A DNA stretch of 64,000 nt from Symsagittifera roscoffensis (Eukaryota > Xenacoelomorpha > Acoela > Convolutidae). The stretch lies in assembly GCF_963678635.1 (NCBI RefSeq), contig NC_087069.1, positions 55,038,928-55,102,927 on the forward strand. The letters are read 5' to 3'. Shown one piece after another: positions 12,281 through 23,159 of this stretch. Below the pieces are notes generated by a model. That model was given only the letters and a program-made list of their open reading frames with translations. It was not told the DNA's origin and searched no databases. Position 1 is the stretch's first letter. Each line of letters begins with the position of its first letter. Position numbers and translations under genes: made by a program.

Positions 12281-12750
12281 CAAGACTGCTCGTATATCAG
12301 GGCAAAGCTTTAATTCATATCGAATAATTTTTGGGAAAAAAAAATATTGAAAACCTATACACTTTGGGCAAAATTAAAGTGTAAAATTTTGAGTCGTACG
12401 AGATTAATACGACCAATTAGCTAGCCTCAATTAAATTTGGAACGAGTCTGTTGTGCAGGATAATTCGCCACGCATGAATCATTTGCGCTACGTTATCATC
12501 ATTATCACTAAATTTTTCAAATCGCATAGTTTAGTCCAGAACATGGCATATTTGGCAATTTTCAAATACCCAAAACTTTACAAAAAAATCGGATGTGAAA
12601 TATCTTTTTATATTTGAACCCAAAAAGCTGATATCTTCAATGATGCATAAAAACTTTTTGTTAAAAATTATTATTTCGATCGGTGAAAATTGACTGAATA
12701 AAAAAAACCAAACAGAGCATAAATATTCCGTTTTCTTCAAAAGTCGGAAA
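12281..12750 (-). mobile_element. Decayed HINE-like element (family 1)
   Basis: The left end matches the family 3' tip (CAAGACTGCTCGTAT, with the CAGGGC hairpin decayed). The right end matches the 5' tip (ATATTCCG, then AAGTCGGAA). The interior belongs to a divergent subfamily that shares GCGTGGCGAATTATCCTGCA with the copy near 39.2 kb. Confidence 0.55.
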
Positions 12751-13293
12751 AAAACTAAACAACAGATATAATGAAAAGAATTGAACATTAAATCCAATTT
12801 CAGATATCAAAATATAAAAGGAAATAACTTGATTTGCAATACCGACTTAAGTTTGGGAAAAAAGAGCACGTTTTGGTAACATATGTACTGCTTTAAAACC
12901 AAAGTATAGATGATTGAGATAAGGTTCCTTATAAAAACAAACCCATCATAAAAGTTACTGATTCGGTTTGTTTTGTTTTGAAAAAAAAAATAGCTGAAAA
13001 AACATCAAACTTGCAAATTTTAATAAATATCCGAATCTGGTCAAATATTCGAGCTAAAATATCAAACTTGGCAAAAAGTCAAGTTGTTTCAAGAAAATTT
13101 TGTAAACACACCTTTTCCTTTAACAGATTTTGCTGAAATTTGATGGTTGTGGAAATATCACAGCTAGAATATGAAAGTTCAAATTGGAAAAGCAAAATCA
13201 CAAATGAAACATGAAACTTAAAAAAAGCAAAAAAGTGAAGGTTGGCTTTGTTAGTTTTTTACAGAAAATAACACAAATTAATTGCATGTGGCC
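12751..13293. other. Intergenic AT-rich sequence
   Basis: No gene, repeat or RNA signal is recognised here beyond short A/T runs. Confidence 0.4.
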
Positions 13294-13299
13294 TTTATT
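13294..13299 (-). terminator. Candidate polyadenylation signal of the NERD-helicase gene
   Basis: AATAAA on the minus strand, about 217 nt past the stop codon at 13516. Confidence 0.45.
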
Positions 13300-13515
13300 G
13301 ATAGAACTTAACTGTATTTAACCAATCGAATCAGATAATAAATTCACGGAAAACCGGTTCCGGTGTCTCACTATCTGAATATTTACAGTCAAACCTTTTA
13401 AAAAAGAAAGTATCATGGCAGTAAAAAAAATCCAAAACCGGAACGAAATTTTTTTCCAAAACTGAGATCGATTGAATTGTAATTGATTCAAATCTATAGT
13501 TATTTAGTTCCAATT

Positions 13516-15852
13516 TTAAAAGCATGGAAGGCCGTACAGATTCGAAATTAAATCAGAGACCTCATTTGCTTCCAGTTCCGAATCGAAGTAAGACTTGTCG
13601 CCTACAACTATTGCCAGGTTTATAGTAGCTCGTGTTATTGACATAACGAAACTATCTACGAAATCCTTAAGATTTTGTCCGGTGAAGTTTTTCTCCAGCA
13701 AAATAACAACCGTACCAAACTCACTTCCAGTTATAACTTCGGTAGACTCAAGTTGAATTTTTGGCAAAATCTGACAGCCGTGAAGGTACACATTGTAAAA
13801 GTTAGAGCGTAGAATTAATCCTTTCTTTTTCATACAAGCAACTAATAATATCTGAGCTTTTGGCGATAAAAACGATATTATCACAAGAATACTCGGCATA
13901 GCGTACGAAAGTGAAACATATCTCATCACTGTTTCGACGCATTTATCAATGAAAGTCTCAATTTGAAGACCATCTGCAGATTCAACATATAAAATATCAG
14001 CTCTATTAGTACCGTCCAAGCTATGCGGTGGATTCCCCGACAATTCGGTTAGCTTGTGGCTTCCAACTATGTTTCTGATTATATTTTCGGTAAACATGTG
14101 CAGTTGTTTTGTGGATCTCAATGTTTGTTTCAGCTTGAACTCCTGGAAGTTTTCGGAACTCCAGGCTCTAAAATCGGGATCTGCAGTTTTCATTGATGAA
14201 AAAAAACATAAGTGAACGTTTTTCTTTAATTTTCCGTGTAAATTTTTTATGAAACGAACAGATAGATCTTCGTCAATCAAAACGATACCTCTGTGAAGTT
14301 CAGATAATTTTTCTATTTTCCAAAATTCGATGCTTGTTCCACTCACACTTTCTTTTAGCTCTGAGAAAAGAACTTTAGCTTTACCACGAGAGCCGTCACA
14401 TATAACTACCTTGCACTGTTTATCGCCGTTTTCTTCAAAGATACGACAGGCTAATTGCGCTAAGTACATCATCAGCATTGTCTTTCCTGATCCCTTTGGC
14501 CCACTAACAACTAATCTGAGCGGTTTGGGCGCATTCGAGAACAATGTGGTCTTTGAACACTTTTGAAGTAAAATGAAGACGGCAGCAATGATGTCCAATT
14601 GTTCTTTTGTCCAAAGAATTACCCGTGTTTTTGCACGTCCTGTTTTGTTACATTGCTCTTTCACGCGGCGTATGAGATCTTGTTTATCGTCTTTTCGGTC
14701 TGTTAGTACTTCGCTGAATTGTTTTTCGATCCATGAATCCAATTCACTCGTTTTAACCTGAATGGACTGGATTTCATTCGAAGTAAACTTTTGATGGATA
14801 AGTGAGCTGGCTCCTCCCATTGAATTCAGTGCCACAAGTCGGGCAACCAAAACGTCGAAGTGGTTTGTTTCAATCATGTCGGGAATTTCTTGCAAACTGT
14901 CTTTCCAAGCCGAAGCGAAGTTTTTCAAACTTGCTTTTTGAAAAACTAAAACTTTGTTTGTGGCACCAATTTGTGCATTAACATACCAAGCGCTGTCCTC
15001 TGAAAGTTTTGCTACGGAAGTGTTATCACCGGGAATATAACAAAAAACCGCATGAATAGGAACGTTATCAAGAGGTTCCACACAAGGATAGTTATACAAT
15101 GATAGGAAGCTCAAGAACTTTGTGTGTTTAATCATTTCCTGTTTCAGTTTTTCAGTTTCTTCATTTTTTTCATTTTCTTTGAGAGTTTCTTCATTTTTGT
15201 TGAAGGTTTTGTTTTTGACATTGAAAACGAACAAACCTTTTTGTGGGTGAGCAACAATCATGTCAATTTCTACGCTACCAGGGCTTCCTTTTTCAAAAAT
15301 GTGACTTCCATCAACATTTGGAAAAATCATAATTCCTGCTTCGTCGGTTAATACTTCGTTTGTAAACAGTTTATAAATTTTATTTTCTCCTTTTTCTCCT
15401 TTTACGAGCGATTTGTATTTAGTTTGCAGTTTTTTGCTCAAATCTTCATGTCTTACCATCATTCGCGGGACTTTAACACACGGAATTGAGACTTTATTTC
15501 CAGGTTTTTTCCAATGTGGGTACTGCATTTTCGCGAATTCCATCAAAGCATTGTTTTGACGAAGTTTTATTTCTGCCCCTCCCGGCCAATGGATAACTGT
15601 TTCGTCTAACTCTGCTTCAAATTTTTCTTTTTCGCCCGCAGTACTTTTTTGACACAAAGGTGGCACATTTTCCCTGTTTTCGTCTGGCGCAAAGTTTGAT
15701 CTATCATTTGAAACTCTTATGTCGTCAGAGGTATAGAATGGAGAAGTTGAAGGGAAAAATGTTAATAGTTCGATCAGCACGTACTCGTTGTCTGCTTCTT
15801 CTTCCCCGAATTTTTCGTCGGCACTTCTCGATTTAGATAAAAATGAACCCAT
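13516..15852 (-). CDS. NERD-domain superfamily 1 helicase-like protein, 778 aa, single exon
   Basis: This is an intact intronless frame. Residues 1-7 (MGSFLSK) fit an N-myristoylation signal, with Gly2, Ser6 and Lys7. Residues ~150-330 resemble a NERD nuclease domain: KGEKGE at 151-156, EID at 195-197, and a strand GLFVFNVKN at 206-214. In most NERD proteins that last strand carries Glu-x-Lys; here it reads Asn211-Val-Lys213, so the metal-binding acid appears lost. Residues ~410-778 form an SF1 helicase/ATPase core: Q-motif-like WTKEQLDII (414-422), Walker A GPKGSGKT (451-458), Walker B IVLIDED (523-529), motif IV-like QTLRS (576-580), motif V-like TGSEFGTVVILL (708-719) and motif VI SITRA (738-742). 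It therefore looks like a competent ATPase on an inactive or altered nuclease. Related NERD-helicase fusions are best known in bacterial stress and defence loci; the role here is inferred only. A retrogene or transferred origin is possible. Confidence 0.88.
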   Translation of the reverse strand: MGSFLSKSRSADEKFGEEEADNEYVLIELLTFFPSTSPFYTSDDIRVSNDRSNFAPDENRENVPPLCQKSTAGEKEKFEAELDETVIHWPGGAEIKLRQNNALMEFAKMQYPHWKKPGNKVSIPCVKVPRMMVRHEDLSKKLQTKYKSLVKGEKGENKIYKLFTNEVLTDEAGIMIFPNVDGSHIFEKGSPGSVEIDMIVAHPQKGLFVFNVKNKTFNKNEETLKENEKNEETEKLKQEMIKHTKFLSFLSLYNYPCVEPLDNVPIHAVFCYIPGDNTSVAKLSEDSAWYVNAQIGATNKVLVFQKASLKNFASAWKDSLQEIPDMIETNHFDVLVARLVALNSMGGASSLIHQKFTSNEIQSIQVKTSELDSWIEKQFSEVLTDRKDDKQDLIRRVKEQCNKTGRAKTRVILWTKEQLDIIAAVFILLQKCSKTTLFSNAPKPLRLVVSGPKGSGKTMLMMYLAQLACRIFEENGDKQCKVVICDGSRGKAKVLFSELKESVSGTSIEFWKIEKLSELHRGIVLIDEDLSVRFIKNLHGKLKKNVHLCFFSSMKTADPDFRAWSSENFQEFKLKQTLRSTKQLHMFTENIIRNIVGSHKLTELSGNPPHSLDGTNRADILYVESADGLQIETFIDKCVETVMRYVSLSYAMPSILVIISFLSPKAQILLVACMKKKGLILRSNFYNVYLHGCQILPKIQLESTEVITGSEFGTVVILLEKNFTGQNLKDFVDSFVMSITRATINLAIVVGDKSYFDSELEANEVSDLISNLYGLPCF

Positions 15853-16740
15853 CAGCCTTGATAAAGGTAATCTCAGCTAAGTACACCTGAGCAAAACACC
15901 CCTCCGCTCAGATAGAACTAACGTAACCTAAATTGAATGGTAAATAGAGGAAACAAACTAGCAAGACAAATGTCAGAGAGTGGACAAGTCATAATTACTG
16001 CTGTTGTAAACAAGTCATAATTACTGCTGTTGTAGACAAGTCATAATTAGAAAAAACGAAACAACTGGCGATTCATGAACGCAGTTGATAAAGCTGTTTT
16101 TTTTTCAAAAAAAGTATCTATATTCACCATTTTAGTTTGAGCTGATGAATTAAACATGCTGCAATTATGTAATTTAAAAAACTTTAAGCAGATAGTGAAG
16201 TTTAGAAGTTGTGAATAAGAAAAAAAATCGTCGATCTTAAATTTCTTTTTTCATTTTTGCTATAAAATTTATTCTGAAAAAAAACTCAGACCTTTCCTCA
16301 GGTTTAAAAGTTGTCTACAAACAAGGTCTCTTTTTGAAATTTGATTCAAAATCAGTTGTGTTTTACATGATATTATTATAAAGCTAAAGTGATTTTTTTA
16401 CTTTATTCCAAGTGATTGGAAAACAAACTTCCCGTAATCCATATTTACTTCCCACATTGTCTAGCAAATGGTCTATAAGAAAATATTTTTCAAGTTAGTT
16501 TTATTTGCCTTGTCATATCGTAATGTATGAGCGTTTATAGAATCCAAACGGATTGACTAGTGGTATCTAAATGACTCTGATTGAGAAAAAGTAACTGAAC
16601 TCAAATCTGAATTAACACCAACTGAACAGTATCGCTCAGCCATATAGTCTATCTTATCAGCCAAGGCCATTCATCCGGTCTCTGACTAACTATATGTAGA
16701 TTTTCATTAAAACTAATTACTTAATAATAGTTTGAGCAAA
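15853..16740. other. Upstream flank of the NERD-helicase gene
   Basis: No other gene is seen. It contains a short 26-bp tandem repeat (15983-16049). No TATA box or other promoter element could be assigned. Confidence 0.4.
15983..16049. repeat. 26-bp tandem repeat, ~2.6 copies
   Basis: The segment beginning ACAAGTCATAATTACTGCTG is repeated with one or two base changes, and the third copy is partial. It lies ~130 bp upstream of the NERD-helicase start codon. Confidence 0.85.
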
Positions 16741-16788
16741 TCCGATCGGAGGACGCTTCCCCTTGTGAAAATAAAATAGAGTTTCAAC

Positions 16789-16858
16789 GTCCCAGTGGGA
16801 CCAATTGTGAGTTTTATAGTCACTGTGTGACACTGGAGTTTTCTAGTCCCTGTGGGAC
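16789..16858. repeat. Three short hairpins, 27-30 nt apart
   Basis: GTCCCAGTGGGAC (16789-16801), GTCACTGTGTGAC (16819-16831) and GTCCCTGTGGGAC (16846-16858) each have a 5-bp stem and 3-nt loop. On the minus strand the open frame reads an imperfect 10-residue repeat (around PTGTRKLQ and PTGTLKLY). Confidence 0.7.
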
Positions 16859-16909
16859 TGACTTGATTGCCCCGCCTCAATTTTGTTCTTTGGTGTTGTC
16901 CTGTGAGTG

Positions 16910-17482
16910 TCATCCTGCCTCCGTGAGTGATGTTCTTGTGGTCTCTGTATCCTTCATTTTTGTCGGCGGCGCTGTTAGGGTTTCATCCTGGTCATGGATT
17001 TTCTCAAGCTCCCATGTGGTGATCGCGTCTTCTTTCGTTAGGTTATTTTCGGTGTGGGTAGTTTTATTTGGGCTGTCTGACAGGGAGACCAAATTTATTA
17101 TGTTGATAGTGTCGCTGTCCTTTTTCTTCGGCTTGATCCTTTCGAGGAATTTTATGCATGCTACAAGTTCTGACGAGTCTTTTTCAAAGCCCATTTCACG
17201 AATAAAATTCTTGATACATTTGTTTTCATGGACGCTCGTGGTTTGTTTTGTGCTTGTGGTCTGTTGTTCTGGGACGCAATTGAGAATTTTCACGGCGAAT
17301 CGATGATATTGATTGGAATCGAGTTTCCCAATGCTGACTTCGGTATGGCCCGTCGGCTCCTTGTCAATTTTTGTGTCGGTTCTGCGCTTGTCGCAGGTTG
17401 CCGCGGCGGTGTTGTTCTTGTGTTGTTTCGTTTTGGGGAGGATGCAGTGTTTTCCATGTTTTACGAGGCGGTGAATGACCAT
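16910..17482 (-). pseudogene. Open stretch downstream of integrase, relic A
   Basis: 190 codons are open. The product is Thr/Lys-rich and has no recognisable domain. It follows the integrase pieces on the same strand with similar base composition, so it is probably the 3' coding part of the same element. Alternatively it could be an unrelated chance frame. Confidence 0.4.
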
Positions 17483-18072
17483 CCCTCGATCGACGAGGCC
17501 TCTGTTTCGGTACCCTTTTTGTCTGCGTTTTTGAGCGTCATGCCTCTGGCATGTCTGGAACTGGGTTTTCCGCCCGTCCTTTTTCCCGTTTTTGGTTTTG
17601 CCTTCCGTTTTTTCTCTGCCTCTGCGTCTTTTTTGGTTTGTTGTTCTTTCTGGGACAGCTCCATTGGCAGTCCTGTTTTCTCATCCGGTCGCGATTTCGT
17701 ATTGAGGTGCATTTGGTTGCTCGATGTCTAAGAAACGTAGGCATGGCCCTGTTCTCCTAGCTGATTTATGTGCCACATAATCACTTAGCGGTGAAGGTCT
17801 GCATGGTCCGTATATTTTTGGATTTGGTACAAAGGCGAAGCCACTGTTTCTCAGTAGACGAGATTGTTTTCCCTTTGTTTGTACCCAGGCCGTTTGCGGT
17901 GTAAAAGTTAAAATCCTATTATGTATCGTTTTCTTCTTTTTTGTTCCAAGTTTTAAGTTTCTTTAACTTTTGTGGCGATACGAACTACTTTTCGAGCTAA
18001 CGTTTTATATATTTTTTTGTTGATATTCGCTTGTTATTAAGTTAACTTATATCTTAGATTTAAGACTCCCTT

Positions 18073-18414
18073 TTATTTAGCTAGTGAATATCTTGTTATC
18101 ATACATGTAATATTTATCGTAGATGATTCTCCTTCCTTCAGTGACATATTTGATGGTTCTGGAAGTTTCTTCATTTGTCGTCCAGTTATCTTTACCTCGA
18201 TTTCAGACCAACATTGAAGATCGTGCATGGTGTCTGGTTGGAGTGGAGGAGACATCAGGTTTTTCCGATCTAAGCAAGCGTGTTTTGCAATTTCCCACTT
18301 TAGGTTATTTAGTGAGCTTGTTGTGGCTAAATTAAATAACGATGTGCTGGGCTTTCGGCCCATGTGAGCTTCAAAAAGAGAAATTTTTGTCGTTTTTTGT
18401 GGTGCTATTCTCAA
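18073..18414 (-). pseudogene. Integrase C-terminal-side fragment of relic A
   Basis: The fragment starts RIAPQKTTKISLFEAHMGRK, which corresponds to the conserved segment after the integrase core (usually T-x-x-SPFE-x-x-x-GR-x-P). About 110 codons are open, then the frame breaks. Confidence 0.7.
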
Positions 18415-18467
18415 TGTTTTTATGGTTTCGATTACGTCCGAGGCTAACTTGGTGTTTTTGCGTGTTT

Positions 18468-18746
18468 TTACTGTCTATTCGCATAATCCCCAACTTGCAT
18501 TTTAGTGTTCGGATCTAGCGTTCGACTACCCCCTATGGATCTGTGATCATCTACTGGTGCGAAAAGAAGTTTAATGTAGTTGGATTTACAAAAAAAAAAA
18601 GAAATTTTTTCAGCTCTAAACCTTTGTGCTTGATCACATCTAAGCTGAGGGGGTATCATATTGTTTGAGATTCCCCTCTGCATAATTTTTGTCGCTTTAT
18701 CTGCCGTTTTATTTGGACCGCCGTACCTGTAGGAAGTTTTTACCAT
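18468..18746 (-). pseudogene. Integrase core fragment of relic A
   Basis: The frame carries CDQAQRFRAEK and LLFAPVDDHRSIG, matching the part of Ty3/gypsy integrases between the catalytic Asp and Glu. The expected Glu motif (VVER) is present but in the next frame, after a run of Gs. A stretch of eleven As at 18590-18600 also disrupts the core. Confidence 0.75.
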
Positions 18747-19530
18747 TTTTCTATCGCGACCAAAAATTATGCGTCTTTATTTAATTCGTCGTTGAGGGGC
18801 ACGGCAAAGTCTAGTTGGACTTCCTCATTGGGTTCTACTACCGGTTCCATTTGGAATGAATGGGGTTCTCCTATTGCAAGTTTTAAATTTTTACATTGTT
18901 CTGTGTTTTATCGGCATTTGTGGGCCATTTGAACAATTATGCGGTGTATGTGTGGGAACAAGGTATTTTCGCACCAGTCGCGCATTGCCGCCGCTCGCGG
19001 ACGGGTCACATGTAAGCTGCCGAGGATAGTTTGACGCAATTACTTGGTGATTATGATTCGGTAGTTTATTAGGAGACAGTCGTCCTTGACGTGCAATCGG
19101 TTTTGCACCTTGTGCCAATAATCGCCATATGCGTGTTTTAGCGCCTTCCAGTGTCGTTTCTGATGGAAGTTGACCATTGGTTTACTGTTTCTGTCTCTGC
19201 AGGTGGCCGCGGCGATTTGACCGCAAGATTTGTTGTAGTTTCTTCCGGTAGAGTGGTGTGTCCTCCTCTGCCTACGTTGCGCTGGCTTTGTCTGCTATTT
19301 CCACGACACTTGCCACAATAAGTTCGTGGCAAGCTTCTGATTGGGTGCCAGACATTGTTTGCGTAGCCTCGTTAGGTGACGTTTTTCAAAACCGACGTGT
19401 TGATGATCGACTCTACTGACGCAGTACTCGTAGTGTTCGTTCACCACTTCTGTGAGCTCTGTTTGTCAGCTGTTCTGGAATTGGGGAGCGATTGTAACTT
19501 CGGATGTGTTTAAGTTTTTTTTCGACGACG

Positions 19531-20498
19531 CAAGATCAGGCACCAAACAAAATCATCAGAATGGGTCCAATTATATATCATTGTGAAACCTTTTCAGTCA
19601 TGATTAGTATGATTTTTGTTGATTAAAGAATTTTCCCTGGGTCGAGAAAAACAAGTTCGAAGTTTTTGAATTCTTGTCTTTTTTCTTCAAGTAACAACTC
19701 AATTTACTCCAGAAAAGCAATTTTGAAAGTTTTTTAAGCGCTTCCTTCGCAACAAAAACATTTAACACAAAATTCGTAGTTTTTTGTTCTTAAGGAAGCA
19801 CTAAACGAAGCGTTCAAAACTACTTCTAATTTTTTCTGAAATTTTCAATTGTTTCTAAAATTTTTTTGGCTTTTTTCATGTATTGCTCGGAATTCGTTTT
19901 TCGAAGACAAAAATTGTTGATTTTGTAGAAGTCGCTACGAGGTTGATAAGTTCTCTCGTCAGAACACGCACAAAAAATTTATTTGGGAAGAAAAGAAAGA
20001 AAAAGCAATTTTTATAAATGCTCGGAACATTTTTTGCTGCTAGCAGAGAAACCGCCTATCCTTGTTAACTTTCATCCTTGCCAACCAACTTAAAATAAGT
20101 TGCAATACACTTACTATGGTGGTGTTAAGGATCAATTTCCGAATCAAAAAAAAGTTGAGTTTTAGGGAGAATCATAATAGTGCAGGGGCAAGAGCAGCAT
20201 AGAGATAAGACTCGAAATCAGTTTATCCATTTGAGGTTGTTTTTAAAGTTATCCCAAACTTTGTATACATTGCCAATTCGATTGATAAGATTTTAAATAT
20301 ATCTACATAAGGCTTCAAAAATGGGTCAACCTAAACTTTGAGTACCTTTTTTTCTCAACAAGGCAAGAAAAAAGAAAACACTTACATTATTCTTTGAACA
20401 GATAGGTTTGAGCTTTTTTCAGCTTTTTAAACATATTCTTGACAAATATTCAATCAAATTACTGAAATTTTTGCTTATATATTTTTCAGCCACAAATC
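19531..20498. other. Intergenic AT-rich sequence
   Basis: No gene recognised. Imperfect inverted copies of a GCTTCCTT-containing segment lie near 19735 and 19795. Confidence 0.35.
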
Positions 20499-20506
20499 AT
20501 TTTACC

Positions 20507-20764
20507 CAGGGGCGGATTTAGGGGTGGTGGGGGTGGATCAAAATTTTCCAAAAAAGCCTAAAAACGTCTTTTTTGGCCTGTTTTTTCAAAGTTTTACCTG
20601 CGGCGCAGAAAATTTGGCCAAAAGAGGATCTTTTTAGTGCTTTGCAGAGCTCGGAAAATCAAGTTGATCGACTTAAAAATAAAGTTGACAAAATTCAGAA
20701 AATTCGCACCCCCCCCCCCCCCCCCCGCCCCCCCCCCCTCGAAAAAATCCTAGATCCGCCCCTG
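20507..20764. mobile_element. hAT-type MITE, 258 bp
   Basis: The ends are CAGGGGCGGATTTAGG and, inverted, CCTAGATCCGCCCCTG. It is flanked by an 8-bp near-perfect target duplication (ATTTTACC on the left, ATTTTGCC on the right). An 8-bp duplication with a CAGGGG terminus is typical of the hAT superfamily. A long C tract lies at 20709-20738. No transposase is present. Confidence 0.82.
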
Positions 20765-20772
20765 ATTTTGCC

Positions 20773-21400
20773 TAATTGATCTTGAGTATTCTCTTTCTTG
20801 CAGCAATTTTTATCTTTCTTGCAAAATTTTTTGAGCTTATTGGAAAAAACATGCGTTTCCAAAAGTTTTTCTTAATAAAAAGAATAAATTAGCAAGTTTG
20901 TTGGCCAAAACAAAGATTTTCAATCAAAAAAATGTTGCCTCTAAACAATGAGTGACTTACCTTGGGAGCTGCAATACCTTTCTAAATTGTATAAAACGTT
21001 GAAAAACAATAAATTCAAAAAATTTTAGACAATAAAGAATACAGGAAATCAACCCTTACTTTTTTGACAAAACTGAGTGAGTTGTGGACAAATAATGGCT
21101 GAGGTATTATTTTTGTATCATCAAAACTAGACGAAGCGACCAATAACATTTATATTAGTCGAAACTTACGCCTCGATAAGAAAAAGTTTATCACGTGCAT
21201 CACCAAGTTACAAATAACACAACGTCATAAATAGTCACATAGCATGTAAAACTGTTTTAAGCTTTCGTTGTGGTAAGATTGAACAAACCTGCGTTTCTCT
21301 GTCAAAACTGCGAGTTTTTCACGAGAACTGACCACTGAGTTTACAAACTACGTAGTTTTGTACATAAAAAGAGTCAGAGTATAAAACATAGAACAAACGA
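20773..21400. other. Intergenic AT-rich sequence
   Basis: No gene or clear repeat recognised. Confidence 0.35.
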
Positions 21401-21449
21401 CGGAGCGCTACGAAAAATAAGTTTACATGCAATAGTAGAGATTGAGTTT

Positions 21450-22760
21450 AAGTCAGGGGCGTCTTTCTCATTGATTAATTTTGGATAAGGTACACCGTCT
21501 GTTCGTCACGCTATCTTTTTTTCGGCAGGATAGGTTCGTGTAACTTCTTAGTCTGATACCAATCGTAATCTTACTCTGATATCTCCTAGTCTCAATAGAT
21601 CTAGTGAATACTGGTATTGTTGCGAGGCTTAGAATCAAGAAAAAGTAACTGTTTGCAAAACTAAATTTATTCTTTTCTGGCTGAAACTATAAATAGTTTC
21701 AGACTTACAATTTATTGTAAGTTTTAGTCATTGATCATGATTGGTTGGTTCTATCTATTTTTCAGAGGTATTTAATCAAAAATATAATTGGGTATAAAAA
21801 ATACTTGTTTTGAACTGGTTCCACCCTTCCGGGGTTTAGATAGTTTCTAAATTTTTCAAGTTTTTCATTGAAGGATGGATGGAGAAATTTCTTTATTTCT
21901 TCTTCGAGTAGATTCTTAAAAGGAGCGAAGAGAGAAGAGAAGCAGTTGCTCGTGTTGTGGATTAGTCGTCTTGAAGAGAGAGAAGAAAAACAGTTGCTCG
22001 TGAAGAGTAAAGAGATTGCGTGTATCGTAGATTAGTCGAGTGATCGTGTCAAGGTTACAGATTGATATAGTGACGAGTCGAGGTCGTTACGTAGAGCGAG
22101 ACTTCGTGCATCCCCAGCTATTCATCGAATAGTGAGATTGGCTTTGACTTCTCTGAGTGAAAATCCAAGTGACTAGAATTCGCATTGCTGAGTTAAATAT
22201 CAAGTTGGCCATTGTTCTTGTTTAATGGGTATCTTCGCTGCGATACTGGCTCCATTCTTTATATCCTGTGAAGATTGTGACCGCGCCAAGCAAATTCAAG
22301 AGATTTGCCATTCAGAGTAGGAGTGCCGTCGAGTTTTCATCTCCCTTTTCTTTGCTCTGAGAAATCTTTTTATATTCCAAAGGGTTGCTCACCCTGTAGT
22401 TACACTGGGCAAAAAGTGAGGGTCGGGGTTTTAGCACATGGTGAGCACATTTACTTCGTGCGACGTCGTTCTGGTGGGTGACGCCAGAGACGTGTGTACT
22501 TTTATCATCTTTTTGAGCAGAGTCTTTTTTCTTAATTCACCTTTTTAATCTTTTTTATCCGGTATTTTTTATCTGGTTGGGTCCTTTTTTCAAAAACGGA
22601 ACATTTTTGGTTTCTGTTGTTCTTTTAATGAGTCTACGTTTCATGTGTTCTTAATAAAACTTTAGTTTGAGGTTTAAAAGAATAATTCATCCAGTTTTAA
22701 TATGGGTTTAACCTGGGATGGGTACGGTGAGACTTTTCTATACATGCAGTCAGTTTGGTC
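21450..22760 (+). mobile_element. Possible LTR or leader remnant of a retroelement
   Basis: This is a compositionally distinct, GC-richer stretch between the two gypsy relics. It has a local duplication (the CAGTTGCTCGTG-containing segment at 21946 and 21989), a GGGTGACGCCAGAGACG segment near 22478 and an AATAAA near 22653. No matching second LTR was found, so this assignment is weak. Confidence 0.25.
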
Positions 22761-22964
22761 GTATTTTGACTAAGAGTGTCGGGTAGAGCAACGTTTTTAC
22801 CTGCTGTCCAAACTATACTTTTAAAATTGAAAATTTCAACAAAATTAGTTAAAATGTAATTACTCTATGGTTAGTATTCGATTTCTGTGTAACGAGAAAG
22901 ATAATGGGTTCATGATAGATAATAAAATTTGTTGGATGTTTTAAAGAATTCTTATAATGTATTT

Positions 22965-23130
22965 ATAAAAGCTGTACATTCTCTTATAAATGTAGAGAGT
23001 CTTAGTTTGGCTTGTGTGAAAAGTCTTGAACTTGCTGAAATTAGAATTATTTCGTTGGTGCCTTGATGTGATTGTAAAAGTGCTACGCCACTTCCAAAAT
23101 TAGAGGCGTCGCTGAGTTGGATAAGGGATA
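22965..23130 (-). pseudogene. RNase H fragment of relic B
   Basis: LSDASNFGSGVALLQ contains the first catalytic Asp of retroelement RNase H. SSRLFTQAKLRLSTFIREC follows, corresponding to the SR and E-containing helix. The frame then ends. Confidence 0.75.
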
Positions 23131-23159
23131 GTATTTGATTTTTGTTTAGTTAGGTTTGT

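Larger units (their letters stand above)
16740..19530 (-). mobile_element. Ty3/gypsy-type retroelement relic A (integrase region)
   Basis: This GC-richer block, read on the minus strand, holds broken pieces of an LTR-retrotransposon integrase in order. A zinc-binding-type segment (about 19145-18905, with HAYGDYWHKV and later HRIIVQMAHKC) comes first. The catalytic core follows at 18746-18520, with CDQAQRF around the first catalytic Asp and APVDDHRSIG. The downstream conserved segment FEAHMGRKPS is at ~18340-18414. Stops and frameshifts separate the pieces. Downstream are Lys/Thr-rich open stretches (17461-17712 and 16910-17482). No long terminal repeats were identified. It is dead. Confidence 0.8.

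Noticed and set aside
14330-15351. Plus-strand open frames within the NERD-helicase gene
   Set aside because: Antisense shadows of a 778-codon frame with clear helicase motifs.
16827-17731. Plus-strand hydrophobic frames of 159 and 167 codons that look membrane-like
   Set aside because: They are opposite Lys/Thr-rich frames that follow the integrase pieces of relic A on the minus strand. Antisense Lys/Glu codons give Phe/Leu-rich products.
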